Part shown: piece after piece, positions 48,493 to 55,983 of the stretch
Numbering within the stretch: the stretch's first letter is position 1
Layout of the letters: every line of letters starts with the position of its first letter
Source of the DNA: Piscinibacter sp. XHJ-5
Lineage (GTDB): Bacteria > Pseudomonadota > Gammaproteobacteria > Burkholderiales > Burkholderiaceae_C
NCBI RefSeq assembly: GCF_029855045.1
Contig: NZ_CP123228.1
Location: 3,534,001-3,598,000, forward strand
Length of the DNA: 64,000 nucleotides
Direction of reading: 5' to 3'
Position numbers and translations under genes: made by a program
The notes under the pieces: model-generated
Database searches by the model: none
Seen by the model: the letters and a program-made list of their open reading frames with translations, nothing else
What the model was told of the DNA's origin: nothing

Positions 48493-48837
48493 TCAGTTCC
48501 GATAGGCAATCACGAGCGTCAGCAGGGGCCCGCCGCCGCGCAGGTGGCGCACGCGCGGCGCCGACGGCAGGCCGTAGCGTTCGATGTGGTCCAGAAAGCG
48601 GCCCCACGCCGGCTGCACGGCGTCGCCCTGACGCACGCGCTGCTGCAACGCAGGCAGCGACAGCTCGACCTGCAGCGCGACGCGCGCGACGTCGCCGACC
48701 AGCACGATGGCGCGGCGCAGCGTGTCCTCGGCATCGGCCAGGCAGCGCTCGAAGGCGCCATCGAAGGTCCACACCAGCGGGGCGGGAACATCGGCGTCGC
48801 CCGGAGGCATCTTCACGGCGGTGTTCACGGGCTTCAT
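48493..48837 (-). CDS. Small protein of unknown function in the kinase/PBP operon
   Basis: A 114-residue protein that I cannot assign. It starts MKPVNTAVKMPPGDADVPAP and has a helical middle (FERCLADAEDTLRRAIVLVG) and a C-terminal block LRGGGPLLTLVIAYRN. No membrane helix or signal is visible. ATG 48837 overlaps the end of the PBP gene by ATGA, and the FHA gene starts 5 bp after its stop, so it is embedded in the operon. Probably a partner of PBP, SEDS or FHA protein. Confidence 0.8.
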   Translation of the reverse strand: MKPVNTAVKMPPGDADVPAPLVWTFDGAFERCLADAEDTLRRAIVLVGDVARVALQVELSLPALQQRVRQGDAVQPAWGRFLDHIERYGLPSAPRVRHLRGGGPLLTLVIAYRN

Positions 48838-51461
48838 GGCGCCGCTCCCGGAATGAGCCCGAGCTGCCGCCCGGTGATCTGCATGGCGATCTCCGCCGAT
48901 GGATTGGGTCCGTGGTCGCCGGCGCCGTGCACCTGGCCGCTGTTCACCAGCCAGTTGCGCTCGGTGAGCACCGCGATCGCCTTGGTCCACGGCCCGCCGC
49001 GCGGGTCGGTGCGGTAGGCGGCGACGTACCACTTGTACGGCCGCAGCGAGCCGCACACGGCGTGCGAGGCCCGCGTTGCGGCATCGCCGCGGCACAGGCG
49101 CGCGATCTCGTCGAGCGACTTGCCGTCGCTCGGGAAGCTGGGCGTGCCGGTCTTGCCGGCGAGCCAGCCGATGCCGCGGCAGGCCTTGGCGTCGAACACC
49201 TGCTCGCACGCGCTGCGCGCGGTGCCGGCGCGGTGGCTGTACGACAGGCCGTCGAGGATGACCTCGGCGGCGTCGCGGGGTACGCGGTTGGGCTGCGCCG
49301 GCGCGAGGCTCCAGCGCATCACGGCCGACTGGAGCGCGGTGCCGTCGCCGCCTCGACAAGGCTCGGGACAGGCTTGTCGCACACCGCGCAGCGACTGCAC
49401 CACGTGCGGCCGGCGGATCTGCTCCTGGCCGTTGGCGGCCGCCGCCAGGGTGGCCATCATGCCGGCCACCCCGAGGGCACTGGAGCGGGCATGCCCCTGT
49501 CCCCAGCCTTCGGCGACCACGTCGACCACGGCGCCGCCGCGGCACTTCTCCCAGTCGTCGTCGCTGCCGCGGCGGCCGTCGGCGCCGAAGGCGCAGCGCC
49601 GCACGATGGCGGCGTCGAGCGCCGAAGGCGCCCGCAGCTGCTGCGGCGCACCGAGCTGGCCGCCCACCGGCTCGCTCATCAGCCGGCCGTAGGCCACCGT
49701 GGTGGCGAGCGGCCGGATGGCGCCCTTCTCGGCGGTGGCGTCCACCGCGCGGCCGAACAGCAGGTCCTGCTTGCCGCAGTCGACGCGTGCATCGGTGCAG
49801 CCGGTGTTCCAGCCGAAGGCTTGCGCGGTCGTCTGCAGGTCCCACGGGCGCTTGCAGTCGGCATACGCCTTGTCGAAGCAGAACATGCGGTCCAGGAAGC
49901 GCGCCGAGTCCGAGCGCATCAGCTGTCCGCGCAGGCTGTCGCGCGCCGGCTGCGCGCCGGGCTTCATCGCCGCCCGTTCGGCGGCGAGCCAGCGGGCGCC
50001 GACGTCGCGATCGGCCAGGAAGGCCGTCGCCATGATCGGCTTGATGGTCGATGCCGGCATCGCGTCGTGGAACACGGCGGCGTTCAGCAGCGCGTCGGGG
50101 CGGTACTGCACCGGATAGGGCAGTCGCCTGTCGCAGTTCGCGGCGCGGCCGGGGCCGTCGACTTCCTGCCGGGCACACGGCGACAGCGCGCCGGCCAGCG
50201 CCTCGATGCGACCGCTCGCGACATCGATCACCGCCACCGCCGCCATGCGCACCATCGCGCCCTCGAGCAGGCGGTGGCCGATCGCCTTGCCGGCATCCTC
50301 GGCGCGCTGCACGCCCAGCGCGCGGCACACGTCCTGGCGGCCCGTGTAGCAAGCGGCGGTCTTCTGTGCCAGTGCCTGCAGGGAAGGATCGATGGTCAGG
50401 TCGATGGAGAAGCCCACATCCACCGGCGTGCCGTCGAACAGCAGGCGGTTGGGCCCGTAGCGGTAGGCGGTGGGCCGCTCGCCGCCGCTTTCGCCGAGCT
50501 CGGTGTAGTGCCGGTACAGCGCAGCCGACGGCCTGCGCAGGCCCTCCAGCGGCTGCAGCAGCGCCGACAGCGACGGCGGCACCATCCAGCGCGCGTCGTC
50601 GACCGGCAGGTCGGCGCGCGGCTCGCCGGACAGCGCCGTGAGCGGCCCGGCGGCCGAAGCGCCCGACATCGCCGGCAGCGCGCACAGCCGCTCCTGCGCG
50701 CTGCGCTCCGCGGCGACGAAATGCGTGGGCGTGGCGGCGTCGCCTCGCGCGCCGAGGTAGATGCAGCCGGCGATGCCATTCCACGGATTGCGCCGCGCCA
50801 CGTCGCGCGGCGCCACGGCCATCACCTGCTCGGCCCGCCAGCCCGCGACCGTCGCCGGCGTCTCGGTGCCGCGCCAGGCCAGCGCGTCGAGCATGCGGCC
50901 ATCGGCGCGCGTCAAGGCTGTGAGCGCAGCCGCAAGGTCGGCGCAGCGCACCTGGAAGCGCAGGCCGGGGTAATCGGGCACCTCGAACGGCGCGCCTAGC
51001 ACGCGCTGCGCCTCTTCGAACCAACGGGGCGCATCGAAACCCACGGCGCGGTCGACGCGAGCGTTCGCCCGGCTGCCGAAGCGCGCGAGCTGCGCGTCGA
51101 GCTCGCCGAGCTGGGCCGCGATGCGCTCCGCAGGCGATGCCGCGGCGGCCTGCAGGCCCAGCATCGAGCGCAGGCTCCCGGGCGCCGTCCATTCGCGACG
51201 GCACTGCGGCAGGGCCTCCAGCAGCGCTTCGGTGCGGATCTCCTGGCCGGCGCTGCGAGCCGGGCGGGCCACGATCGCATGCTCGAAGGTCCTCAGCGCC
51301 GCCACATGGCGCACGCTGACATACCGGTCGCCCTGCGCGGCCGGCGGATCGAGCGGTCGCACCACCGCCACCAGCAGCAGGATGCCGAGCATCATCGGCA
51401 GCACCGCCGCACTCGCCGCGATGGCGAAGTCGAGCAGCGTGCGGCTGCGCGGCTCAGCCAT
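48834..51461 (-). CDS. Large class B-type penicillin-binding protein (transpeptidase)
   Basis: An 875-residue protein with an N-terminal anchor (DFAIAASAAVLPMMLGILLL), a long periplasmic N-terminal region and a C-terminal transpeptidase domain. The acyl-enzyme motif is Ser471-Thr-Ile-Lys474 in MPASTIKPIMA. KTGTP (Lys770) is in GWLAGKTGTPSFP. The motif between them, normally SxN, seems to be S-D-S in LMRSDSARFL. Housekeeping PBP2/PBP3 are about 580-650 residues; the excess here is mainly in the 150-460 region and in Cys-rich insertions. Overlaps the SEDS gene by 8 bp and the 114-residue gene by ATGA. It would be the cognate transpeptidase of the SEDS protein. Confidence 0.88.
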   Translation of the reverse strand: MAEPRSRTLLDFAIAASAAVLPMMLGILLLVAVVRPLDPPAAQGDRYVSVRHVAALRTFEHAIVARPARSAGQEIRTEALLEALPQCRREWTAPGSLRSMLGLQAAAASPAERIAAQLGELDAQLARFGSRANARVDRAVGFDAPRWFEEAQRVLGAPFEVPDYPGLRFQVRCADLAAALTALTRADGRMLDALAWRGTETPATVAGWRAEQVMAVAPRDVARRNPWNGIAGCIYLGARGDAATPTHFVAAERSAQERLCALPAMSGASAAGPLTALSGEPRADLPVDDARWMVPPSLSALLQPLEGLRRPSAALYRHYTELGESGGERPTAYRYGPNRLLFDGTPVDVGFSIDLTIDPSLQALAQKTAACYTGRQDVCRALGVQRAEDAGKAIGHRLLEGAMVRMAAVAVIDVASGRIEALAGALSPCARQEVDGPGRAANCDRRLPYPVQYRPDALLNAAVFHDAMPASTIKPIMATAFLADRDVGARWLAAERAAMKPGAQPARDSLRGQLMRSDSARFLDRMFCFDKAYADCKRPWDLQTTAQAFGWNTGCTDARVDCGKQDLLFGRAVDATAEKGAIRPLATTVAYGRLMSEPVGGQLGAPQQLRAPSALDAAIVRRCAFGADGRRGSDDDWEKCRGGAVVDVVAEGWGQGHARSSALGVAGMMATLAAAANGQEQIRRPHVVQSLRGVRQACPEPCRGGDGTALQSAVMRWSLAPAQPNRVPRDAAEVILDGLSYSHRAGTARSACEQVFDAKACRGIGWLAGKTGTPSFPSDGKSLDEIARLCRGDAATRASHAVCGSLRPYKWYVAAYRTDPRGGPWTKAIAVLTERNWLVNSGQVHGAGDHGPNPSAEIAMQITGRQLGLIPGAAP
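49354..49379. repeat. Palindromic REP-like element inside the PBP coding sequence
   Basis: CGACAAG (49354-49360) is the reverse complement of CTTGTCG (49373-49379), with a 12-base loop holding GCTCGGGACAGG. The element matches the well-known proteobacterial dispersed palindrome that, read in this frame, adds the peptide ACPEPCRGG. It keeps the PBP frame open, so it looks like an in-frame insertion into a loop of the transpeptidase region. Confidence 0.7.
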
Positions 51462-53775
51462 GGCGTTCTCCTCCGGTCGGCAAGTCCATGTTGAGCGCCA
51501 GCGCGAGCAGGCCCATGTTCATCACCAGCGAGGTCATGCCGAAGCTGACGAAGGGAAAGGTGACGCCGGTGAGCGGCAGCACCGCCAGGTTGCCGGCCAC
51601 CGTCACGCCCAGCTGGCACAGCGTGAGCACCACCCAGGCGACCGCGACCCAGCTCAGGAACGCCTGCGCGTCGTGGGTCCAGCGACCGCCGCGCTTCATG
51701 AAGCGCGGCTCGCCGCGGGTGATGCGGCCGTGGTGGCGGATGAGCCGGTGCAGCCAGACGGCGCAGCCGATCGCCGCCGCCCAGGCGGCGGCGTGACCGA
51801 ACACGCCGACCAGCGCGGTGAAGGTGTAGTCGCTGTGGATCTGCGCCGGCACGCCGCCGCATCCCCCGCCGGCATAGCCGCACCACGGCACCGCGCCGAT
51901 GCCGAAGCCTTCGCGCGGCGCGGCCTGCTGGAACCACGACACCAGCGCGAGCTGGTCGTTGGTCGAGGCCAGCGGGGCGGCCAGGCTCTCGAGCCGCGCG
52001 GCGGTGACGCTGTCGATGGCGCCCACCTTGAACAGGGTCAGCGTCGTCACCGCGATCCACAGCGTGAACAGCACGACGGCGATCGCCAGTGCGCTGGCCG
52101 TGCGTCCGCTGCGCTGGTGCCACCACATCGCCACCGACGCCGCGAGGAAAGCGCCCGACGCATAACACGCGATGAGCAGCGGCCCCATGTCGCGCGTGAC
52201 CAGCATCGCCGCGATCAGCACCGACACCACGAACAGCAGCGGCCAGACATAGCGCAGCGCCGACCAGGCGGGGCCGCCGTCGCGCGACAGGCGCTCCGCC
52301 AGCGGGCTGCCGCGCAGGAAGAAGAACCACGCGGCGCCGACGATCAGCCACAGGCGCCCGAGCTCGGAGGTGACCTGGCGCATGTTGGACAGCGCCAGCC
52401 CGAACACCGCCACCGCCGCCAGCGTGCCGAGGGCCAGCGCCGCCAGCGCGCGCCAGGCGCCGAAGCGAATGCGTGCCCGGCGCGCCATCTCGCCGCTGAT
52501 CGACAGGGTCCAGGCCAGCCCGCGGGCCAGCGGTTGGCGCAGGAACAGCAGCATCGACAGGCACAGCATGCCCAGCCACAGGTGGCCCTGGTGGTACAGC
52601 GCGAGGTAGCGGTTGGCGAGGTGGCCGTTGGCCGACAGGTCGAGCAGCAGCAGCCAGCCCAGCCCGGTGGCGAGCACCATGCCCGGGTAGCCGATGCGTG
52701 AGCTGGGCGCCTGCGGCGAGGACGAGGCAGCGCGCGGCCGCATCGCCGCCGCCATCCAGCCGAACAGCGCGATGCCGCCGAGCACGAAGACGAAGCCGGC
52801 GGGCATGCTCCACGGCTCGGGGTCGATGCGGGCCGGCTCGAAGGCGCGCCCCGCGAACGGCCACGGCACGCGCGACACCCACGCCACCGCCGTCCACACG
52901 CCCAGCGCCATGGCGGCCCCGGCGGCCGGCTGCACCAGGCCGCGGCTGGACTTGAGCAGCACCAGGCCGAGCAGCATCCAGCCGGCCCACTGCCAGCCGG
53001 CGGTGCGCAGCAGCTCGCGCATCGCCTCGTTCTTGCGGGCGTTGAGCAGCGCCTGGCGCGCCCCGCCCATCAGCGCGGCCGACTCGGCCAGGGCGGCCGG
53101 CAGCCCTTGCGCCAGGCAAGCCGGCGACACGCCCGCGCCCGCTGCCGGCAGCAGTGCGGCGGCAGCCAAGGGCTCGACGGCCCCGTGGCCGTCGAGGGCA
53201 GCGGCCAGCAGCAGCACGCCGTTGGCCCGCGCCATCGGGTGGTCCTGCGCAGGCGCTGCGGCGTACGCCGACTCCATCCACCCGGCGGCGCAGGCCAGCG
53301 GTGCGGGCCCCTGCGCGTCGCCGCGGCCGAGCTGGAAGCGTTCGACGAAGGGCCGCGTGTCGGATTCGACCGAGGCGATCGCATCGGACAGCTCGCGCAG
53401 CTCGCCGATGCCTTCGCGCTGCTGAAGCCGCAGCTCCGCCACGCGGGCGTCGGCCTGCCGCACCGGGGCCAGGAAGGCATGCGCGGCACGCGCGATCGAC
53501 TCGGTCAGGACGGCGGGCAGCCGGCTGGGCGGCAGCGCGGACGGCGCCACGTCGCGCGCAGCGCACAGCCGGTCGCGGACGGCCGGATCGGCTTGCGCTC
53601 CATGGGATCCGCAGACGGCCGGCAGCGTCGGCTCGGGCAGTCCCTGCACCCAGAACCCGGGGTCGGCGAAGCGCTGGTCGCGTCCCGCGTCGATCGCGCG
53701 CAGCCGCTCGAACGCCGGCCACAGCAGCGCGATGGCGGCGACCACGAGCAGCGTCTCGACCAGCGACGGCAGCAT
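51454..53775 (-). CDS. Very large SEDS-family (FtsW/RodA-like) glycosyltransferase-type protein
   Basis: A polytopic membrane protein of 773 residues from ATG 53775 (a TTG at 53844 would give 796). FtsW/RodA are about 370-410 residues; here a hydrophobic segment near the N-terminus is followed by roughly 240 mostly polar, Ala-rich residues before the remaining helices. The C-terminal half has the SEDS pattern: RYLALYHQGHLWLGML, RLWLIVGAAWFFFL, NDQLALVSWFQQAAPREGFG and IHSDYTFTALVGVFG, then PFVSFGMTSLVMNMGLLA at the end. Asp in NDQLAL is a candidate for the catalytic SEDS Asp. Overlaps the PBP gene, the classic SEDS-PBP pairing. Start codon is uncertain. Confidence 0.85.
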   Translation of the reverse strand: MLPSLVETLLVVAAIALLWPAFERLRAIDAGRDQRFADPGFWVQGLPEPTLPAVCGSHGAQADPAVRDRLCAARDVAPSALPPSRLPAVLTESIARAAHAFLAPVRQADARVAELRLQQREGIGELRELSDAIASVESDTRPFVERFQLGRGDAQGPAPLACAAGWMESAYAAAPAQDHPMARANGVLLLAAALDGHGAVEPLAAAALLPAAGAGVSPACLAQGLPAALAESAALMGGARQALLNARKNEAMRELLRTAGWQWAGWMLLGLVLLKSSRGLVQPAAGAAMALGVWTAVAWVSRVPWPFAGRAFEPARIDPEPWSMPAGFVFVLGGIALFGWMAAAMRPRAASSSPQAPSSRIGYPGMVLATGLGWLLLLDLSANGHLANRYLALYHQGHLWLGMLCLSMLLFLRQPLARGLAWTLSISGEMARRARIRFGAWRALAALALGTLAAVAVFGLALSNMRQVTSELGRLWLIVGAAWFFFLRGSPLAERLSRDGGPAWSALRYVWPLLFVVSVLIAAMLVTRDMGPLLIACYASGAFLAASVAMWWHQRSGRTASALAIAVVLFTLWIAVTTLTLFKVGAIDSVTAARLESLAAPLASTNDQLALVSWFQQAAPREGFGIGAVPWCGYAGGGCGGVPAQIHSDYTFTALVGVFGHAAAWAAAIGCAVWLHRLIRHHGRITRGEPRFMKRGGRWTHDAQAFLSWVAVAWVVLTLCQLGVTVAGNLAVLPLTGVTFPFVSFGMTSLVMNMGLLALALNMDLPTGGERHG

Positions 53776-53855
53776 CGCGGCGACGCCGCGGCGGACAGGC
53801 ACGGAAGCGCCAAGGGTCGACACGATGCGGTACTGCGGCTGCAACGTACGGTTCG

Positions 53856-54629
53856 CTAGTGCGCCGCCGCGTCAGGCAGCCAGGCGCCGCCGCCGACCCT
53901 CAGACGGTCGCCCACGCGGAACGGCGGCGGCGACTCGTAGCGGCGGGTCTGTGCACTGCCGTCGGGCAGGCGCACGACCACGTCGTAGCGCAGCCGCGGC
54001 TGCTGCCGGCGTTCGAGCTCGCGCCCGGCATAGGCGCCCCCGACGGCGCCGAGCACGCCGGCCAGCGTGCGTCCGTCGCCCCTGCCGACCTGATGGCCCA
54101 GGATGGCGCCCAGCACGCCGCCGGCGATCGCGCCGAAGGCCCCCGGACGACCCATGACCTCGACCGGACGCACGGCTTCGACCACGGCGCAATCCTCGCA
54201 GCCGCGCGCAGGCGCTGCCGCGAGCGTGCCGCCCAGCAGCAGCGGCTCGTCGAGCACGGCGGTGATCGCATGCTCGGCCATCCACAGGTCGGCGGTGACG
54301 CGGCTGTCGCCGGTGATGTGGTCGCCGGCTGCGATGAGGTAGCTGCCTTCGTAGACGCCGGCCTGCACCTCGCGCAGCGGCAGTCGCTGCCGCGCACCGT
54401 CGATGCGCAGCGCGGCATGGCCGCCCGCCGTGCCGTAGAGGCTGAAGTTCAGGGCGGTACCCGGCGACAGGTCGCTCACCTGCTCGACGTCGAAGCCGTC
54501 GACACGCAGCTCCGGCCGCACCGCGGTGCCCACCGCCGCGCCGATGCGACCTTGTCCGAGGGCCGGCATGGCGAGCCCCACGAACAGGGACACGAATGCA
54601 CCTGCAACCACCTGGCGGAGGATCTTCAT
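53856..54629 (-). CDS. Glycine-zipper envelope protein
   Basis: A 257-residue exported protein with a signal peptide (FVSLFVGLAMPALGQG region) and a glycine-zipper segment GAFGAIAGGVLGAILGHQVG continuing to GAVGGAYAG near residue 190-220. This pattern is found in outer-membrane-associated 17-kDa antigen-like proteins. A C-terminal domain with LRYDVVVRLPDGS and GDRLRVGGGAWLP follows. ATG 54629 is used (GAGGAC upstream). It is on the same strand and 80 bp ahead of the SEDS gene, so it may be the first gene of that operon or separate. Confidence 0.8.
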   Translation of the reverse strand: MKILRQVVAGAFVSLFVGLAMPALGQGRIGAAVGTAVRPELRVDGFDVEQVSDLSPGTALNFSLYGTAGGHAALRIDGARQRLPLREVQAGVYEGSYLIAAGDHITGDSRVTADLWMAEHAITAVLDEPLLLGGTLAAAPARGCEDCAVVEAVRPVEVMGRPGAFGAIAGGVLGAILGHQVGRGDGRTLAGVLGAVGGAYAGRELERRQQPRLRYDVVVRLPDGSAQTRRYESPPPFRVGDRLRVGGGAWLPDAAAH

Positions 54630-55022
54630 CGGATGTCCTCGAACGGCAACGTGCAATGCAAGCCGCTCGCAGGCGCCCAGCACCCCGCGGACGCGGTCCA
54701 TTCAACGTCGACTGCTCAACGTGCGCGCGACGTCGGCGCTGACAGGGCGAATCCCCCTAGCTTCAGGCGGTTGCCCCGTTCACACGCACTTGCGGTTGCT
54801 TCATGCCCGGACAACAAAGTCGCGATCGCGTCGCCGCGCCGCCGGGTCCCAGGGAAACACCTGAGTCGGCACGACATTCCCGCGCGGTTGCGTGCAAGTC
54901 GCTCTGCTGCGACGTGATGCCGTGACGTGACGCACGCGAGTGCCGATTCGTCGCCCGGCGGTATTGCGACCGGCCCTGCTGCACGGCACGCTACGCATCA
55001 AGGACGTGGCGGAGAGACGTGG
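54630..55022. other. Intergenic stretch without an assigned gene
   Basis: About 390 bp between two divergent genes, the glycine-zipper gene and the small membrane protein gene. It is GC-rich and contains short open frames but none with recognisable protein features. It must hold promoters for both directions; no clear boxes, repeats or RNA structure could be supported by eye. Confidence 0.4.
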
Positions 55023-55442
55023 ATGAGCGCAGTCGGCAGCACCCTGGACGCGATGGGCGTGGAGCAGTACCTGCTCGCGTTCCTGTTCCTCGTGAGCTAC
55101 ACCTTCGCCCTCAGCGACTTCATCGGCGTGCGCGGACGCCACTACGCCGTGATGGCGGCGCTGACGTCGGCCTTCGCCTTCGCGATGCGCACCGATCCGT
55201 GGATGCACGGGGTCCTGGTCGTCGTCGTCGCGATGGTGGCCATCGGCGCCTTCGCCGGTATCGTCTGGGGGCTGTGGGCCGCATTCGGCTGGCCGCACAG
55301 CGACATGCCGGTTGCCGAGCGGCTGGAGGCGCCCCCTGCCCCGTTGCCGGACGAGACGCTGTCGCTCGGCGCCGCCGCCGCTGCCGCTGGCGTCCTGCAC
55401 CGCCCCGCCAACCTGGCCGGCGCAGGCGATACGCAGCGCTGA
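55023..55442 (+). CDS. Small inner-membrane protein of unknown function
   Basis: A 139-residue protein with three hydrophobic helices: YLLAFLFLVSYTFALSDF, HYAVMAALTSAFAFAM and GVLVVVVAMVAIGAFAGIVW. A Pro/Ala-rich hydrophilic C-terminal tail follows. ATG 55023 is preceded by GGAGAGA. No family is recognised. It converges with the secreted-protein gene on its right. Confidence 0.7.
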   Translation: MSAVGSTLDAMGVEQYLLAFLFLVSYTFALSDFIGVRGRHYAVMAALTSAFAFAMRTDPWMHGVLVVVVAMVAIGAFAGIVWGLWAAFGWPHSDMPVAERLEAPPAPLPDETLSLGAAAAAAGVLHRPANLAGAGDTQR

Positions 55443-55455
55443 GCGCACGACGGCG

Positions 55456-55806
55456 TCAGAAGAAGCGGCAGCTCATCGCCAGCGACACGCTCACCTTGAG
55501 CCGTTCGCTTCCCGCCGGATCGGGCCGGTAGGTCGAGGTGTTGGAGCGCAGCAGCGACGTGCAGTCCTCGGCGTCGACACCCAGGCCGCGCATGGCGCGC
55601 GTGGCCGACTCGAACGGCATTCGAAGTGCACGGCGCGGCCGCTCGCCGGGCAGGGCGGGGGCGATCTCCACCAGGCCGATGCCGCTCTCTGGCGCCGGAT
55701 GGCTCCAGCGCCGCAGCGCGCTGTCCTGGGCCACGGCCGCTCCGGCGCCGCTGAGCAGCGCTAAGGTGAACGCAAGGCGGACAAGGGCGTACTGCATCGA
55801 CGACAT
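55456..55806 (-). CDS. Small secreted protein of unknown function
   Basis: About 116 residues (113 if the second Met at 55797 is used). N-terminal signal peptide MQYALVRLAFTLALLSGAGAAVAQ and a mature part with two Cys (DCTSLLR and SCRFF near the end), so a disulfide is possible. No known family. The start region lies next to the leader of the TldD-type gene, divergently. Confidence 0.65.
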   Translation of the reverse strand: MSSMQYALVRLAFTLALLSGAGAAVAQDSALRRWSHPAPESGIGLVEIAPALPGERPRRALRMPFESATRAMRGLGVDAEDCTSLLRSNTSTYRPDPAGSERLKVSVSLAMSCRFF

Positions 55807-55983
55807 GCGCCCGCTGCCGCAAGTGCCGTGCCGGGCAGCGAATGTGACCTGCGTCACGAACCGCGGGCCGCGTCCGCAACCACCGGATACGTGATCGCCC
55901 TGGCATGTCAGCGACGCAGGTCGGGATTCGCCGGTGCCGACCGCGCACCTACACTCGGCCTTCCGTTGTAGACAGGGACAAGC

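Noticed and set aside
43661..53775. Type VI secretion accessory genes (PpkA/PppA/Fha)
   Set aside because: Kinase, phosphatase and FHA proteins also occur in T6SS clusters, but no tss genes are present and the set is coupled to SEDS and PBP genes.
54630..55022. Small gene in the gap before the membrane protein
   Set aside because: Short frames there lack a ribosome site and any recognisable protein pattern.
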